A stretch of 64,000 nt of DNA, taken from the NCBI RefSeq assembly GCF_910596095.1, contig NC_056550.1:15842501-15906500 (forward strand), written 5' to 3'. Positions 46,201-61,200 of the stretch are shown piece after piece. The stretch is from Thunnus maccoyii (lineage: Eukaryota; Chordata; Actinopteri; Scombriformes; Scombridae). A program made the translations under genes and the position numbers. Each line of letters begins with the position of its first letter. The stretch's first letter is position 1. The notes beneath the pieces were generated by a model. It saw nothing but the letters and a program-made list of their open reading frames with translations. It did not search any database and had not been told where the DNA came from.

Positions 46201-49200
46201 TCCAAACACAGTGCATCACTGATTTTATTGGCCGCCTGTGTGAATTTGTATGTCCAAAATGGCCTTTATAATAGGCTATTGTTTATCTATCTTCAAACTT
46301 TACAACCTTTCATCCTCGCACAAGGAGTCTGATCAAACCTCTGCAGTATAAAAGATTCTCCCTGAATTGACAGCTTGCTTCTGAGTGACTCTCTTCATAT
46401 GCTGCAATTACAGTTGATGAACCATAGCTTGTAATTAGATCATTCAGCTGTTTATTGCACATCCCCCCCATGGGTCATTTCACAGATACAGTCATTGATT
46501 CCAGATGATACTACCTGTCACCTCCGCCCTGGAGAATTAAAGTCTCCTATTATCTTTTTATAGTGGAAGAGGGTTGATGTGTGCAATGGCTGACATTATC
46601 ATTCAAATGAAAGAAAATATGTTAGTGAGTGCATTTAAACTTGCTGAGGAAAATTAGCGCCATTTATTCCACTTGATAACTGGATATACATTATTTTTTT
46701 AATAGAATTACAGCTGTTACTCTGTGCAGAATGCAGAGAAAGGAGCTTTGGGCAGTGCTGTGGCTTATGACAAACCACACTGGAAATTAAAATTCATGCA
46801 AGAGTGGTTTGGTTTGTTTTAGAGTAATAGCATACATGATCTACTGGTGTTAGAGAGATCAGACCATTTTTAGGAAGTGATATTTGATGTGTAAACAGAT
46901 ACAAAATATAAATAAAGGTAGCATAATTAACAGCCAACAAAGGGCCTGCATCCCTGAGCAAACAGTAACATCCTGCTGTCAGTACCGCATCCATTTGCTG
47001 CAAAACAAACCACATTTGGTCTTGTAGCCTTCCCTTTAGATTCATACACACAAATATGGATATCAGTTTGTATTTCACCTGTAGACAGCTCAGAGTATCT
47101 GCATAGTGTTTGACGCTGTCTTTCTCAAAGCCATGGTAGCTGAAAGCCAATGGCTAGCTGTTATCTTAGACAATGCAAACACTGCAGTGCCTGAGTATAG
47201 CCTCACAGGCTGCTTTTTTGTTGCAGGTTGGCAGTGTCTCCTGCCTCCGGTGTTTGAGCTAAGCTAGGCTTTACACTTCCTGGACCAATTGCTCTTAAAG
47301 CAAAGAGACAAAATTTCAGCCCAAAATGTTGCAGTATTCCTGCTTTTGTGTTGACTTGCTGCAGTCCAGAGGTGGGCATCTGTCTAATTTTGAAAGCTGG
47401 AGCAAGTTGACTATTGATTAATTAGAATCATGAGAATTCACTGCCCTCCAGTGGTCACAATGTGGAACTGCAAGACTAATTTAAATTAATAGCTAACAAA
47501 GGGTGTTAATATTAGTATAATCATCATCAATTAATTTGTTAATCAATGTGTGCAACTCAGCTATTAGTGTGAATATTACAAATACCAACAGGTGTTCTCT
47601 GGTGTGGAGAGTAATTGCTATAGACGTCTATACCAGTGTCAAGGCAGACATGATAGCAAGCCAACACTTCCAGTGAATACTTTTAAAAGAAATGGATAAA
47701 ATAAACTTACTTTTTTGTTTCTCTCTTTAGAACAGCAGGGCTTCAAGCTGATGAACACCTGACTTCAAATAAGTCTAATATCCTCAGTGGCCATGGCTAA
47801 AGGAACTGGGCTGGGCTCATCTTTTATTCAAGACTAATACCAGGCTCTCTAGCCAAATGCTCAGGGAGCCAAATGTCAATGACAATGTGGCATGGTGTCA
47901 GAGGAGGTAATACATTTCTCTGCTCACTGCCATGGCATTACAGTCCCCAAACAGTGTGGCAAATCAGATATGGGTGGGACTTAAATATTGTATTCAAGGG
48001 CCAAAAAACCCTCAACAATAACAAACCCAGTCAAATTCAGCTTCTTGATTCCTATTTCATGAACAGCACCTCTGATTTCTCTGTTCACAGTAAATGTACA
48101 AGACGATAACAATGGCAGAGAGACTGATGTGACAGTCAAAGATGGAGGGAGCGATATGACAGAGACAGAGAGGGTGCCAAAAGGCAACAAGATGGAGAGA
48201 CAGACGGTGACAGTGAAAGAAAAGACAAAGACCAAAGGATCTGTATCAGAGGAGGGAAGATAAAAGCCAGGCAGAAAGCTGCTGGCGGCTGGATCGTGAC
48301 ACTGGCGAGACAAGTTGTCACAGGCAGAGTTATGTGAGGGTACTTCTGATGTTGCCTTGTTTACGTTTTCCCTTTGTTGTCACTGAGAAGAGAAAGCAGG
48401 GCCGTGTCCTATGATACTAGACTCACCAGGTAAGCTGATAGAGTGGGAATATATCTTTTAGAAAAACTTGTTCATGATTGGCTGGCAGGCCACCATTAAA
48501 AATGTATAACAGGTCAAAATTCGAGTTGTTGTGGTCTGGCCTGGGTATTAAATACTGTTAAGGTATTGACTGAAATGTGTCCTTAGAGTATTGAAAACTG
48601 GCACTAAACGTCTGGTTAAATTCATACACCAGTTTCCTTATTCTTTGAGGTATTTGCTAATAATTTTAACATTTATAATATAAAGTGAAAGCTTTGGTTA
48701 GGGTTGGTGCTTCAATCTCTGGCTCGTCCTGTCCACAGGTCAAAGTGCTTTTGGGCAAGACACTAAACCCCAAAAATTGCTCCCAATGAGTGTGTATGTT
48801 GGCAAAAAGGAAGTGAATGTAATGTAATGAAAAAAAGGTTTTGCAGGAAACCTATATTTATCAAAGTAAGATTTGGTATCATTTTATTATCAGTACAGAA
48901 ACTCAGGTTTCATATCAGCATTAGCATAGAAGAATTTCATATGAAACCCGGCCCAAGTTGTGTTGTGTTGTTTGCCTCCACCCTACATTTTATTGTCTTA
49001 TCAAGACACGTCATGATGCATTATTGCCTACCTACAATAAAAGATCAAGCCTGGTGACACCAACTTTGAAGTCATATTTCCCTCAAAGAAAATATAAATG
49101 ATTAAAGACACTCAACTTTTTCTCCTTTTTAATTTGTAGTGCACAGGCTATGAAGAAAATTTTCTGTGCATGGACGTTGTGGTTCAGCGTGCTTAAAATG

Positions 49201-52200
49201 AGACACCACACCACATGCAGGTTAGTTGCAAGACTGCAATGTTTAAATGCTTAAATCACTACATTAACATGCTCACAATGACAATTGTAATATGTTGATG
49301 TTTTCCATGTTCATCATCTTCGTTTAGCATGTTAGCATGCTAACAATTGTTAATTAGGATTAAACACAAAGTTCAGCTAAGGCTGATGGGAATGTAAAAT
49401 GTTTGCATGTAACTGGTCACAAACCAAATATTAGACGAATAGAAATTTTGACCTGATGATGGTGCTAGATGAAATGTTAGAGGACTACTAAAGTGATTAA
49501 AATTCATTCTGAAGGGGGCATGAATATACACAAAAGTGAATTGGATGGTGGGGCCAGAGGAAAAATCAGGAGATCACCAAAGTCAAAGGGATTCACCTTC
49601 CAGGAACTATGGATATTGGTACAAAATTTAATTGAAAAGTTGTTGAGATATTTCAGTCTGGACCACAGCTGTGGACCGAGTGACTGACATCAGTAGAGCC
49701 ACAGTGCTAGCATAGCTAAAAATCAGGGAAGCATTACTGGAAATTTTTCACAAAAACAATATATACAATGAAACCACTATAGATCCTTCCAAAAAATCCT
49801 CATCCTAACTATTAGGTGTGGAGGTATTTAAATAATTAAAGTTGATCACCTCAATTGCCTTACGCATATTTCCCTCAAAATGGTGAAAAACATCACTAAC
49901 TTTCACAGATAATATGAAATAATTCTGTTTTTAAATTCCCCTCAGTGTTAGTCATCTGACAACAAATAATGTATTATTTGCATCATGTTAAAAACTCGGG
50001 TCACAATTTTCTGATACTTTGCTGAGTTTAAGTAATGAACATGACTCAAATTCCTCAAGGAGCCTCAGAGCGTCTTTCCACGTGACCCAACTTTCCCCCT
50101 GTTGCACTTTTGTATAAGGAGATTCGCTATGGGTGACAATGCTATTCTTACAAAGCTTTGATTAGAGCATTACACCAACAGACAGAGTGGAGAAGTCTGC
50201 TCCCAACAACTGGCAGACTCAGACTGAGCCAACCCAGAGGAGTGCTGGGAGAATATAGGACTTCTCCCCTGAGAGGAGATATAAGCTCCACAAGGCAGCT
50301 AAGCTAAACGGAGCGACACTGTGTCTGACACACACTGAGCAATCCTGCCACACTCATGTCGGTTTGTATTCACACATTCATGCAGGTACACAACCAGTCT
50401 TGCATAAACAAATCAATAAACTATATTTGATTTATTTAAAAACTTTTGAAATCAGTTGGTTGATTTTTATTAAACTAATTTATGTATGTTTCCATCTGCA
50501 GATTTTATAGTCAAACGCAATATCCTCAACAACAGACAGATCAGTGAATACCTTTTGTGTCATAAAACCTTGTGCATCACATCATCAAAAAAAACAACAA
50601 AACAAAACAAAAAAAACTCCAAACAAGACACTGACAGCCTTGTAAGCTGATTTCTGTTGCATGACTGTGAAGAGAATGCCTTTTATGTTTATACAAGAGC
50701 AGCTGACATGTCTATCTGCCAGCAAACATTGGTGTGAGACATGTCTGGATGACTGATGTGCTTTGAAAAGCTGTAGTCATAGAGTGAATGTGTGCATGAG
50801 TGAGAGTGAGACGTGTATAGAGGAACTTTCCTCATATGGAGCCTTCTCTGGTTGTAGCTGTGTATCACCATATCTGAATGGATGAAAACATATTGTATGA
50901 ATACATTAAAATGTGTGAAAGGGTACAAATGTTTCGATCAAATGAATTCAAATGTTTGAATGTGTAAAAAATCTGAACAAATAGATTTAAATTTTGAATT
51001 AATAACTGCAAACCTTTGTGCTTTGTTCTTTATGTACTCATACATTGGAATCTGTTTCTCAATCTCAATTAGTATTTGTGCAAATCTTTTTCGTTTGTTC
51101 ACAAAATGTCATGCACAGCTACAGATCTAAGCTAAGCGGAAAGTATCTGTGAGTGCGAGTTTCACTTTACATTAAATCAACCCTGTAGTTGAAAAGACTT
51201 GTAACTAAAGGCAAATATTTTTCATGTTTTCATTGTCAGTAGTAACAAGAACTTTCTGATGAAAGAGATTTCAACACTTTGCTTTACAAATGCTTTGCCT
51301 CAAGGAAAACATCTCCTCATTCTTCCGCTTTTTAAATATCTCCTTTACAGATATTAATGCAATTCAGTGCGGTCCACTGAGCAAACAGCACAAAGACAAT
51401 GAAACACAAGTACAAATTGCCAAAGGAAGAAAAATTGCTGACAAGCTGGGGATGAAACAAGGTCAATTCACAGCATTGCAGATGAAGGTCTTTTCTTGGA
51501 GGAAGAACACAATCCAAAAGAAAATATTGCAGCTTTTATTAATATTTTACTCCATGGTTGGGTTTCCAAGTTGCATGGATGTTTCTCTTTTAAAGACCTT
51601 TTAAAGTCATTAAAGTGACCAATACTTAACTAGCTAGAGGCTAGGTATCTCCATGTTCATACATGACAAAAAGTTACCAAGTAATTACAGACCAGAGCAG
51701 TCCAGTAGTATACTAAAACAAGCAATAGAGTTTTAATAAAACATGACTCACTGTTTGCATATTTTAGGGTCTGACTAGTAAAAATATACTTGGTATTTTA
51801 AGGAATCTTCTATAATCTTGCCTTTTATTGGCTGTATTTGTGCCAATAAAAGGCAAGGTACCAAACTGCTACCTTCCATTTTTCTGTGTTACTACTGAGC
51901 TGTGTCTTTGAGCATTTCAGGAAAATTAAATGAAGAAAAACGATGATTTACTTTGTTACATAACATTTGGACCTAATGAGACCAACATGCATTGTAGTCT
52001 AGTGTGACAGTGAGTAGACCAATTATATCAAGTCAAGATGTAAATGCATTCGGTTCCCCAACCCTGGCAGTGCAAGTCAGACTGGCAACCTTGTAAATGG
52101 ATTTCTATGTCTCCGAATAATGAATGCATGAATATAAAAGAGGGAATCAATAATTTAAGGTTTTCAATATATTATGAAGGGAAAGGTAAGGAGTAGGAAA

Positions 52201-55200
52201 TGTCAAGTGCCAGCATAATGCAGATTCAGTGTGAGTTGGCTGAAAGGCCTCAATGCTGCACTGAAAGACCAAAAGTCATTAATCTGCCAATGTGCCACTT
52301 TGTTACATTTTCACTATAATAAATTGATCCACGTACCATCTACACTCACAGCAGGAATGTAGATGCAGAGGTTCCTTGTTAAGTGCATGGCAGCTTTTGA
52401 GATTGTGTGCACATTCGCAGTTCTCATTATTGTGATATCCTCTGTGACATCTGTGCCAACTGTTTCCAGAGACACATACTGTGTCAGAGGAGAAGGGTGT
52501 GGGGCTCGGGGCTGTCTTGTCAATCAAGCTGATATCTTGTCAGTCCTTGCATACACATTTCCTCTCTAAGAAAATGCTTTTTTGTTCAAAAGAAGATTAT
52601 TAAAAACCCTCTCATGCTGTTTATATTGAGTGGATTCAAAGAACAAGAAAACAAAAGGGGAAAATCTCAAAAAAACAATTAAAGCCACTTATTAAGAGAA
52701 CTGACTGTGATACATTGATACAGTGACTGTGCCCTGTGCTGAATTAAGTTTAAACAGTGCTCTTCTTCTGCTGTTATGGACAACAACAAACAACACGTTA
52801 GATCCACTGCTAATGTGTCGACATGCTGCAGGCTTATTAACACTAAAGTCACCATGGATTACAACAAGTTGTGTTGTACAAACACAAAGAAATTAAACTT
52901 TTACAACAACTTTGCAGTGAAAAGTTTAAAGATCATCTAAGATATATAAAAATACTCTACTTTGGATTAGGGGTGTGCCCGAATACAAATACATTATTCA
53001 GCAAAGCAAAAATAGTGGGTTTTATACGAATATTTGTTTCATACAAATATTTTAAAAATTATTTGTTTTCGGGAAGAAAAAAAAAACATGTAAAATACCA
53101 GCGTGCAGGTCGGTTACATCGCTATCTCAGTCTCTCTCCTCTGCTCCGTTGTTACGTCTATCAGCAGGTCTCAACGAGGGGAGTCACATCCACCTGCTAC
53201 ATAACACACATTTCCTAATTTTGACATCACTCCCAGAGTTGGGGGTGTTCCCCAGAGATAAAGCTGAGCTACTGACACAAGTGAAGTGCTCCCAATGGAA
53301 TCTCCATAAGCTGTTGTTCCCCTTCTCCTTTCCACAAAGTTAGGTTGTTAAAAAATAGGCAAAAAATGAAAAGTGCAAAGCAATAATCACCCCGAAGTTC
53401 TTCCCTATGCAGACCTTACATGCTGTGCTGTCTCTGTGCTATGGGTGTATAAATAGGTAGAGGTCTGTCTGCAATGAGGCGATGAGTGAAGTTTTAGCTC
53501 AGTAGTCAGTGCAGTCATTTATGATCTGGGAGACTCAAGTTTGAGACCCAGTGTGGGGACCTCCTTTGTAAGGTATTTTATTCATGAACACTTATTCTAA
53601 CACTTTAATTTTCTAAAATTAGAGGCATAATAAAAACAAAAACAGGCTTTTTAAGCCTCTTTCCACTTTTATTTGAATACAAATACAAATAATTTTGCTG
53701 CCTCAACAAATACAGATACAAATACAAATACTGAGATCTCTGCACATCCCTACATTGGATAATAATTTGTGTTCAGTTCAGTCCACATTACACAGAAAAT
53801 CTCTTTATCTCCATATTATCTTTTTCCTTTTAGCAGAGAAGTTATAATAAAGCTAAAGCTAAAAAACACAAATATGTTGTTTTTTCCTAGAATATTTTGC
53901 CTGTTTTTCTTTCTCTGAATCAACTGATGTCCATGTTATAATGAACAAACTATTAAATAATAATGTGTGTAAATATGCTATCTTGCAATTAAGATTTTAT
54001 TAGTTAAAGGAGTGCTAAAAAATAGCAGCAGAGGGTGAGGTATTTTGATTTTATTGTGTAGTATGGGTGAAGCCTCAAAAACAGCAGATTCAACACTTCC
54101 CATAATACAACTCAATAGTAACTTTTGTTAGATTCTTCTTGCCTGTTATACGCCCACAGCTCTGCAACGCAAGCTTTCTGTTCAAATTTGAAGTCTCAAA
54201 GCATGTGCTGAGATGACATCATCATTACTCTAGTAGTATCATTGCAATTGTGATTTAATGTTTGATGATGCTCACTTAAAACTTGAGTGTAAATTAACTC
54301 AAATCACACACACAAAACCTATTTTCCAACTTTCCTCCGGTAGTATCCACAATTCATGCAGATAGTTCTGTTTTCTTGCAGAGGTTTTGAGACATCAGCA
54401 GCTGAGACTTCTACACCCCAATAGAATCAGGGTGATTTGAATTTAATTTGTGGTGCCTGAAGCAATGAAAATTTGCATTTGAAAAACTCAAGAGCAACAT
54501 GCTGTTCCAGAAACAATGTCATAATTACTAATAATAGTCCATAAAACGTGCCTTGTAATAGTTTTGGGTTGCTGTGATTGTTGTTTGTGATTTAAAATTT
54601 TTTTTTTAGTAGTGTTAGTGTTCAGATAGCACTTCATCATGAGTTCATGTAGAAGCCACCTACACTTTTTTAGAGGGCGCTTACTATTCTGCTTCTGCAT
54701 ATAATTGAAATCCATTTTCACACTCTTTCTATTGCAAACAAATGCTATAAGGTCCTTCTGTCTGGAGGAGAAAAGGACAGCAGGAATGTGATAAAAAGCC
54801 AGAATAACCACAACAAAAATAATGACGCCTCTGCATTTGTTCATGCCAGTAAGAGATAAAACACTCCAAAAAAGACAAAAGAGACTGAGAGTGACAGAAA
54901 AACAAAGAGTTTTTTGTATATATGCTGCGTATGTGAGTGTGTGTGAGTAGTTCTGTAAAAGATGCCCAGTATTTGTCTTTGGACATGGAGACACAAGACA
55001 TACATTGTAGGACCTGTGGCTCCCTGATCATGTGATGTGCCATGTTAAAAAGGTTTTCAGGAAAAACAACAACAAAAAAAGAATTTGTATAAGTTGTGGG
55101 AAACTTTCTCAAAACACTGCATTTAATATTTAAAATGATTTTTTCCTGAAGCAGAAAAGATGCATGCATTTATTAAAAGCAATAAATAAACATCACCCAG

Positions 55201-58200
55201 CAAAAGTTTTGCAACATCCGAGTAGGTGTTATTCTTGGCTAGACATCCATAATCCATTTTTCTGTTTCAGAACAACTTTTTTATGTAGCATAGTTCTTTT
55301 TATGGACTATAGATCCCAAACTTTACACCCAAGGCTCCCTCAAAAAAACCTTTTCTCTTAAAACTAGCTTCTTAAATAGATTTCAAATTGTCTAGCCATG
55401 AATGTTTTCTCCTTTCATACATCACTAATATCATCAGTTCATTAAAATATTTTAGGGTAATGGGAGCCCGAACAATAATACATGCCTGTCCTTCTTGGAT
55501 AATCTTTGATGTAATAAAATCATAGACTTGCTGTCCAAATAACTGAATAGGAGTTTGAGCACTTAAATTTATGATGAAGCCTCCTTTTATGTTTTTAAAT
55601 AGTCCATGGTGCATTTTGATGCAGAAAGAGGAGATTGAAAGAAAGAAGTTGGCAAAAATCATATTTTCTGTACGGCTTTGACCTTTGTCAGCCCCCTCAC
55701 AGGTAAAGAGCGTCCTTCTGCAGAGTTGCAACAAACATAAAAGGCACTTTTCTGGTGAGCAGGCAGAAATGATGCATTATGTAACACAGAGCAGCGAGAG
55801 AAGATGGCTATCCTTTTTCCAAGCTCTCCACAACAAAGAGAAGCAAACAGCTATGAAAGTGAAATAAAACTGAAAAAGAACAAGAACAAAGAATGAGGGA
55901 ATTCAAGATTTTTTTCAAACTATTTTGACAAGTTATTTTCATAGAGGCAGTCAAAAACTGCTGTCATGAATCCATCCACTGAGACATTTCAATTCTTGTA
56001 TTCCCTCTGGCAAATTGAATTGATCAAGAACAACAGAGAGCGACCAACTTATAGGACATCTTCATTCTTCTTGCCGTGTTTGTGTGTGTGTTTGTGTGCA
56101 CGTAAGCATCCCATCTGCTTTGTCACCTTGTGGCTGACATAAAAGTAAATGGAACTGTCCACAGAAAGGAGCTTCCTGAACACCGGTGGACACTTACACT
56201 CTACTGGCTGCATCATATATGACTACAGCTGAGGACAGGCAGTAATCTACTGAAGCAATGGAGCTGACACACTAACAATGTTTCATGCAGGGGGCTAAAT
56301 TACAGGTGATGCGAGTGACAAGCTAATGAATGAGGATTACTGCATGTCATGCCCTCACTAACTTGTATCAGACCTGATGGTGCAGAACAATCTGTAAAAT
56401 GTCTCTTCTTACAACATTTGTGAGCCAAAAATGAGTCACCTCTAAAAATGCCAGAGTCTTTGCTGATTATAAATGAATGGTATTTGAATTCATATAATTA
56501 TTTAATGACAGTTTCTCTCATCACCATCTGGTGCGGTGGTGCCATGACATTTAACTAACAGTTACTGTGGTAGGCAGGCAGCCATTTCATTTGAAGCCAG
56601 TCCATGCCCCCGGGGACAGACTGAGAGAGAGATGAATGAAGGCACGCAGATAACGGTTTCATCTCTCTCATTGCTTTTATTGGTTTCTACAACACAGACA
56701 TGTAAGCATGATCATTTGGACATGCACACAGTCTGAGATCTAAGGGCATGGTAATGCATCATTTAACATTTAACTGTTCAATAAGACACATTTTAATATA
56801 TTTATAGAGAATGTGTTCCAACCCAGGTCATTGATCTGCATGTTTGTGTCTTATGAGACTGGTTCAATTCTAATGATATGACATTAGAATTGATAGGAAA
56901 TATTTCCTTTTGCATTCAACCAAAAGTGTAGGATCAGCTATAAAACAGTGCATCTGGAGCTGGTGTCTTGCTCAAGGACAAGTCTGCAGATCAACAAGTC
57001 CAAAATACATTATTTGCCATTGTCTTCATGAGTGCTTTCTGATCTGACACCCAAACAAACAGGACATTGCTAAGGACAAAATATTCTTGGTTAAAGCTGG
57101 TTTGTGGTAAGTAGTAAACAATTAACAAGCAGCAGTCTCCTGTGAACAAATGACCAATGCTGTCGTTTCTCTGTTGGGAACCATTTCTTGCCAACATTGT
57201 AACTTGGACCTGAATCCCAAAGCTGATGGGCAACTTTTCTAATCACCAAACCAGTCTACTCCACTTTATAAATTGTGCATTTCAGGAACTGCAGGTTAAC
57301 TTATGGACAAAAAGCAGTGTATCTTCAAATTTTACCATCTTTTTTATTTTATCATCAAAGGCAAAAGATTCCTAGTTCTGTCTGATGGCACCTCAGGAGC
57401 CCAGCTGATTTTTAACCCAGACAAATGATTTGCAGCGGAGGCCTAAATGGACTCTGATAGTCTCCCTCAAGCACTACTTCTGACATGAAGACATTCATCA
57501 CATTACTAAGTGGCTCGTGTATTTCTGTTACAATGGCTTACACCCAACAAATACTTTCTATTGTTATTGATGTTATATTCAATAAACAAAAGACTGATTC
57601 ATGGCACTGACCCCCACGGACTACATAAAACACCTCAATAACTTGAATCATCTCAGATACAGGCTGGAGCTTGAAATACATGCGCACAAAAATGAATACT
57701 CCTTTGAAGATTATAAGAAATGACACTTATCTTCTAACCACTTAAAAAACAATTATACAAAAGATAAGGTGTCAGAGCATGAGATGAATTGTTGTGACTG
57801 AGCCTTTCTTGCCTTAAATGTTAAGTCTTTATCCCTGCGATGATGGACAGCTCCTATGAAGTTAATGCTTTGCTTGCCTAAATGCCTCCTAGCTGAGGAG
57901 ACAATGATACAGCACAGAGAGGAGAGGGTCTGAGGGCGGGAGAGGAGAATGATTTGCCCCGCTCATTTCTCCCTTTCCTTCAGAGCAGCATTCATCACCA
58001 TTAGCGTTCATTAACATGAGTTAGTGCTCGTTAGGCAGCGGTGTGCCAGAAGGCATCTGTAGCTTGCCACCAGCATGTTCCCTTGCTGTAATAGACATTG
58101 ACCCAATGTGAGAACGGTGGAAGGATATGGAGATGAGAAAAGAAGGAGGGAAGGCTGAGCAGGGCAGGAAAGGATGTGTCAATCTGCGCCTCCTAAGATT

Positions 58201-61200
58201 ACCCCTTATTTACCTGTGGGAGACTAAGAACTGTTTAAATAATAATAAACTTCAGCAGTCACCATGGGGAAACTGCGCCATTGCCTCGGTGAAAAGTAAC
58301 ATAATACAGCTAATAAGAAAAGAGACTAGTGTGATGATGTGTCTTTTTCACAGCAGAATGTTTGACTAGTCATTGCATGAAAAGCACAGGTGTTACTGAT
58401 AACATTAAGGACGGCTCTGTTCTCTTCAAATGTCTTAGTAAACCATGACAGTAAGCCAGGATGCACAACACCAGGACCCTGAAAGTGAAGCAGCTAAATG
58501 CAATTCAGCCATCGCTAATTTTATTTACACCTGTGCTTTTCCTACTATGACAAGCCAAAATGTCATTGTTGTTTTGGGCTGTGAAGCAATTTTTGAGAGG
58601 ATGTCACGTTGCATGAGTGGTACAGAGTCAAGTCCAGCGGCTACACTCATGAGAGAGAAAACATCCTCATATTACAGGTTACAACATGCAGGTTCAGGCA
58701 CTTTAGGTGGAAGATAGGCCATGTTTTCAAATTTTCCACAGTATCCTGACATTTCACTGTAGTAAAGTAAATGAGGTAAAACAATAATGTCAGAACTATG
58801 TAAATATGGTACAGGTATGTATGGATGAAGTTTAGAAAAGGTTGGATCACTGGATTAGTGTGGAAACGATTAATTGATTAATCATTTAGTAAACGATTGG
58901 TTAAACTATTTTGATTATCAAGCAAAAATGTTCACAATTCACTAATTCCAGCTTTTCAAATATGAGGATTTTGGGTCTTCCTCAGTTTTATATCATTGTT
59001 AATTGAAAACAGTTTGGACATTTGGTTGGAAAAAACAAGCAATTTGAAGATGTCACCTTGAATTATGAGAAACTGTGATGGAAGTTTGCCACATTTTTGT
59101 GACAATATACAGACTTAATGATTAATCAAAAAATAATTGACAGATTAATTGATAATGAAAATAGGGATTTTTACTGTCTGGCATTCGACATATACACTGT
59201 TTATTGTGTACACAGAATACTGAAAGCTCATACACAGAATAATTCAGGGCACAACAGTGTGAAGGACAGTTTGTGTAGACATTTCAGGTTCTTTGCATCA
59301 GTGTCCTCCCAGTTGGCTGAGGCGGAGATTTTTGGACAGAAAAGCTCAGAGCCTGAGGCGCCATGGATTGCATTGTGGAGACATAAAACAAAGGCTGAAG
59401 GTCCTCTGTAGACACACCAGCTCATCATAGAGAGAGCTGGAGACATTTTTACGGATGGTTGACCGTTCACCTCCCCTCTGTTATTTCCTGCCCAACATAT
59501 CAGTGTCCTTCCCTGCCACTTCCTGCACATGAGTCGTCCCTCCGTCTCTCCTTTCCCTCCGTCTCTCCTTGAGCTGCTATTCACATATGGAGCTAAAGAA
59601 GCACATTTTGCGATCTCTCAAGGCAGACGGGCATATCATATTTCTCCAGCTGGTGACAAACAACCTCTCCTTCCCTTAACGGCCCCTTTGCTGGTCTGAT
59701 GGCTAATGTCAATTATAGCAGTTGGAAATTGCCACCCCTTCTGTTGCAGGGTACACTTACTACACAGAGAGAAACAGCAGGTATGATGGCATAGTGACAT
59801 CAGATGGCACGACTTCACTCCCTCTCACAGCAGTGGCACTACGAAGGCGGGAAATTGAGGAGATGGATGTTTCTGAAAAGCTGCCATTTTACCATCCTAA
59901 GTGCTAAAGATTTGACTTCAACAGGCGGTAAAATGAGAAATGTATATTCGTCAAATGGGTTGAGTAGTGTTGTTTAGCCTGTTTTTCACATGAGGGAAGT
60001 ATTTATTTTATTGAAGGATTGTAGTAACTGTTTGATTCCTCCTTTGCATCTTTTATTATTTCTTTTCCTTCTTCTCTGGCCTCAAAACATTACTGTTTTA
60101 TCTAAATACCTATCTGAATAAAATACAAAAACAAAAAGTATTTATAGTGGCCAATGCATGCTGCAAAGTCATTTTTATGAATATGTAGATAATTAATAAA
60201 GAACAAAAATAAAATCTGAGATTCCTTGTGCCAGGTTGGCTTTCTGCCCTCTGTGCTAAATTTTCTTTTCCTTAGCTGACTCAATAAAGAGAATATGTCT
60301 CGGCAGCCAAGATTGTGATTTGATTTGTAAACTGTTGTGTGTTGCATCAACCAACCTTTTTTTCAGTTTTTTACAGTTTCCCTACAAGAATCTTTCATGT
60401 AAACCTTCAGTTTATGAAGCTGTACATCCAGTCAATCTGGTTATGAAGGAAATAAAATTCCCTGGTCTGATGAATGGTTTCCTTTGCATGAGTAGTCTGG
60501 CGATTCCTATCAGTTTCATCTTCATCATCTAATCTGTTTTCAGCCCTGTTGTCAAGAGTTCATACAGCCAGAACATTTAACAGTCTGTACCAAACAAGCA
60601 GAACAGGCACCACAGTGGCTCAGTGGTCAGCACAGTTCGAACATCACCAGGGCCGACTGGGACCTTTTTATGTCAAATCTGCATGTTTTCCCCATGATGG
60701 TTTGGTGGCGGAGAAGTGAGCAAGCCTTCTAGGAATACTCCTGCTATTGACCAAGATGCTGGCCTCTGTGTCTGTACCCTGAAGTGTGGCTGCCCACTGC
60801 TCTATAATAGTTGTGGTGAGTCACATGCAGAAGACAATTTTCCCTAAAGGGATTAATAAAATATGACTTAACTCAACTAAATTGGTTGATAAAAGCCGTT
60901 CTTTTTTCAGTTTAATTAACTTGGGAGGTATGGTGCTCTGGGAAAAGAAATGTAAAGACTGGGCAGTGAATACTGACCCAGAACAGAGGAGATACGGCTC
61001 TCTTTCAATCTAGGGTTTCTAACACGGTCTTCATGCTAAAACTGAATACTGACAAACTAATTATGGTACATGTTGCTGGCTCTGACTGCCAAAGGAGTAA
61101 AGTCAAACCAGGTCACATTCAAAATCCTATATTCGTCCTCTTGTTGGGGACATTAGAGCCTAGTGGAGAGAGAAAGAGAGGGATGAAAAAAAGAGACTGG

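Noticed and set aside
53490..53565. Functional tRNA gene
   Set aside because: A and B boxes are approximate, but the acceptor and anticodon stems do not pair properly and it lies within a transposon.
54488..55169. Two overlapping minus-strand ORFs (168 and 146 codons) in the rab26 intron
   Set aside because: Chance open frames in T-rich DNA with no domain, no splice context and no codon structure.
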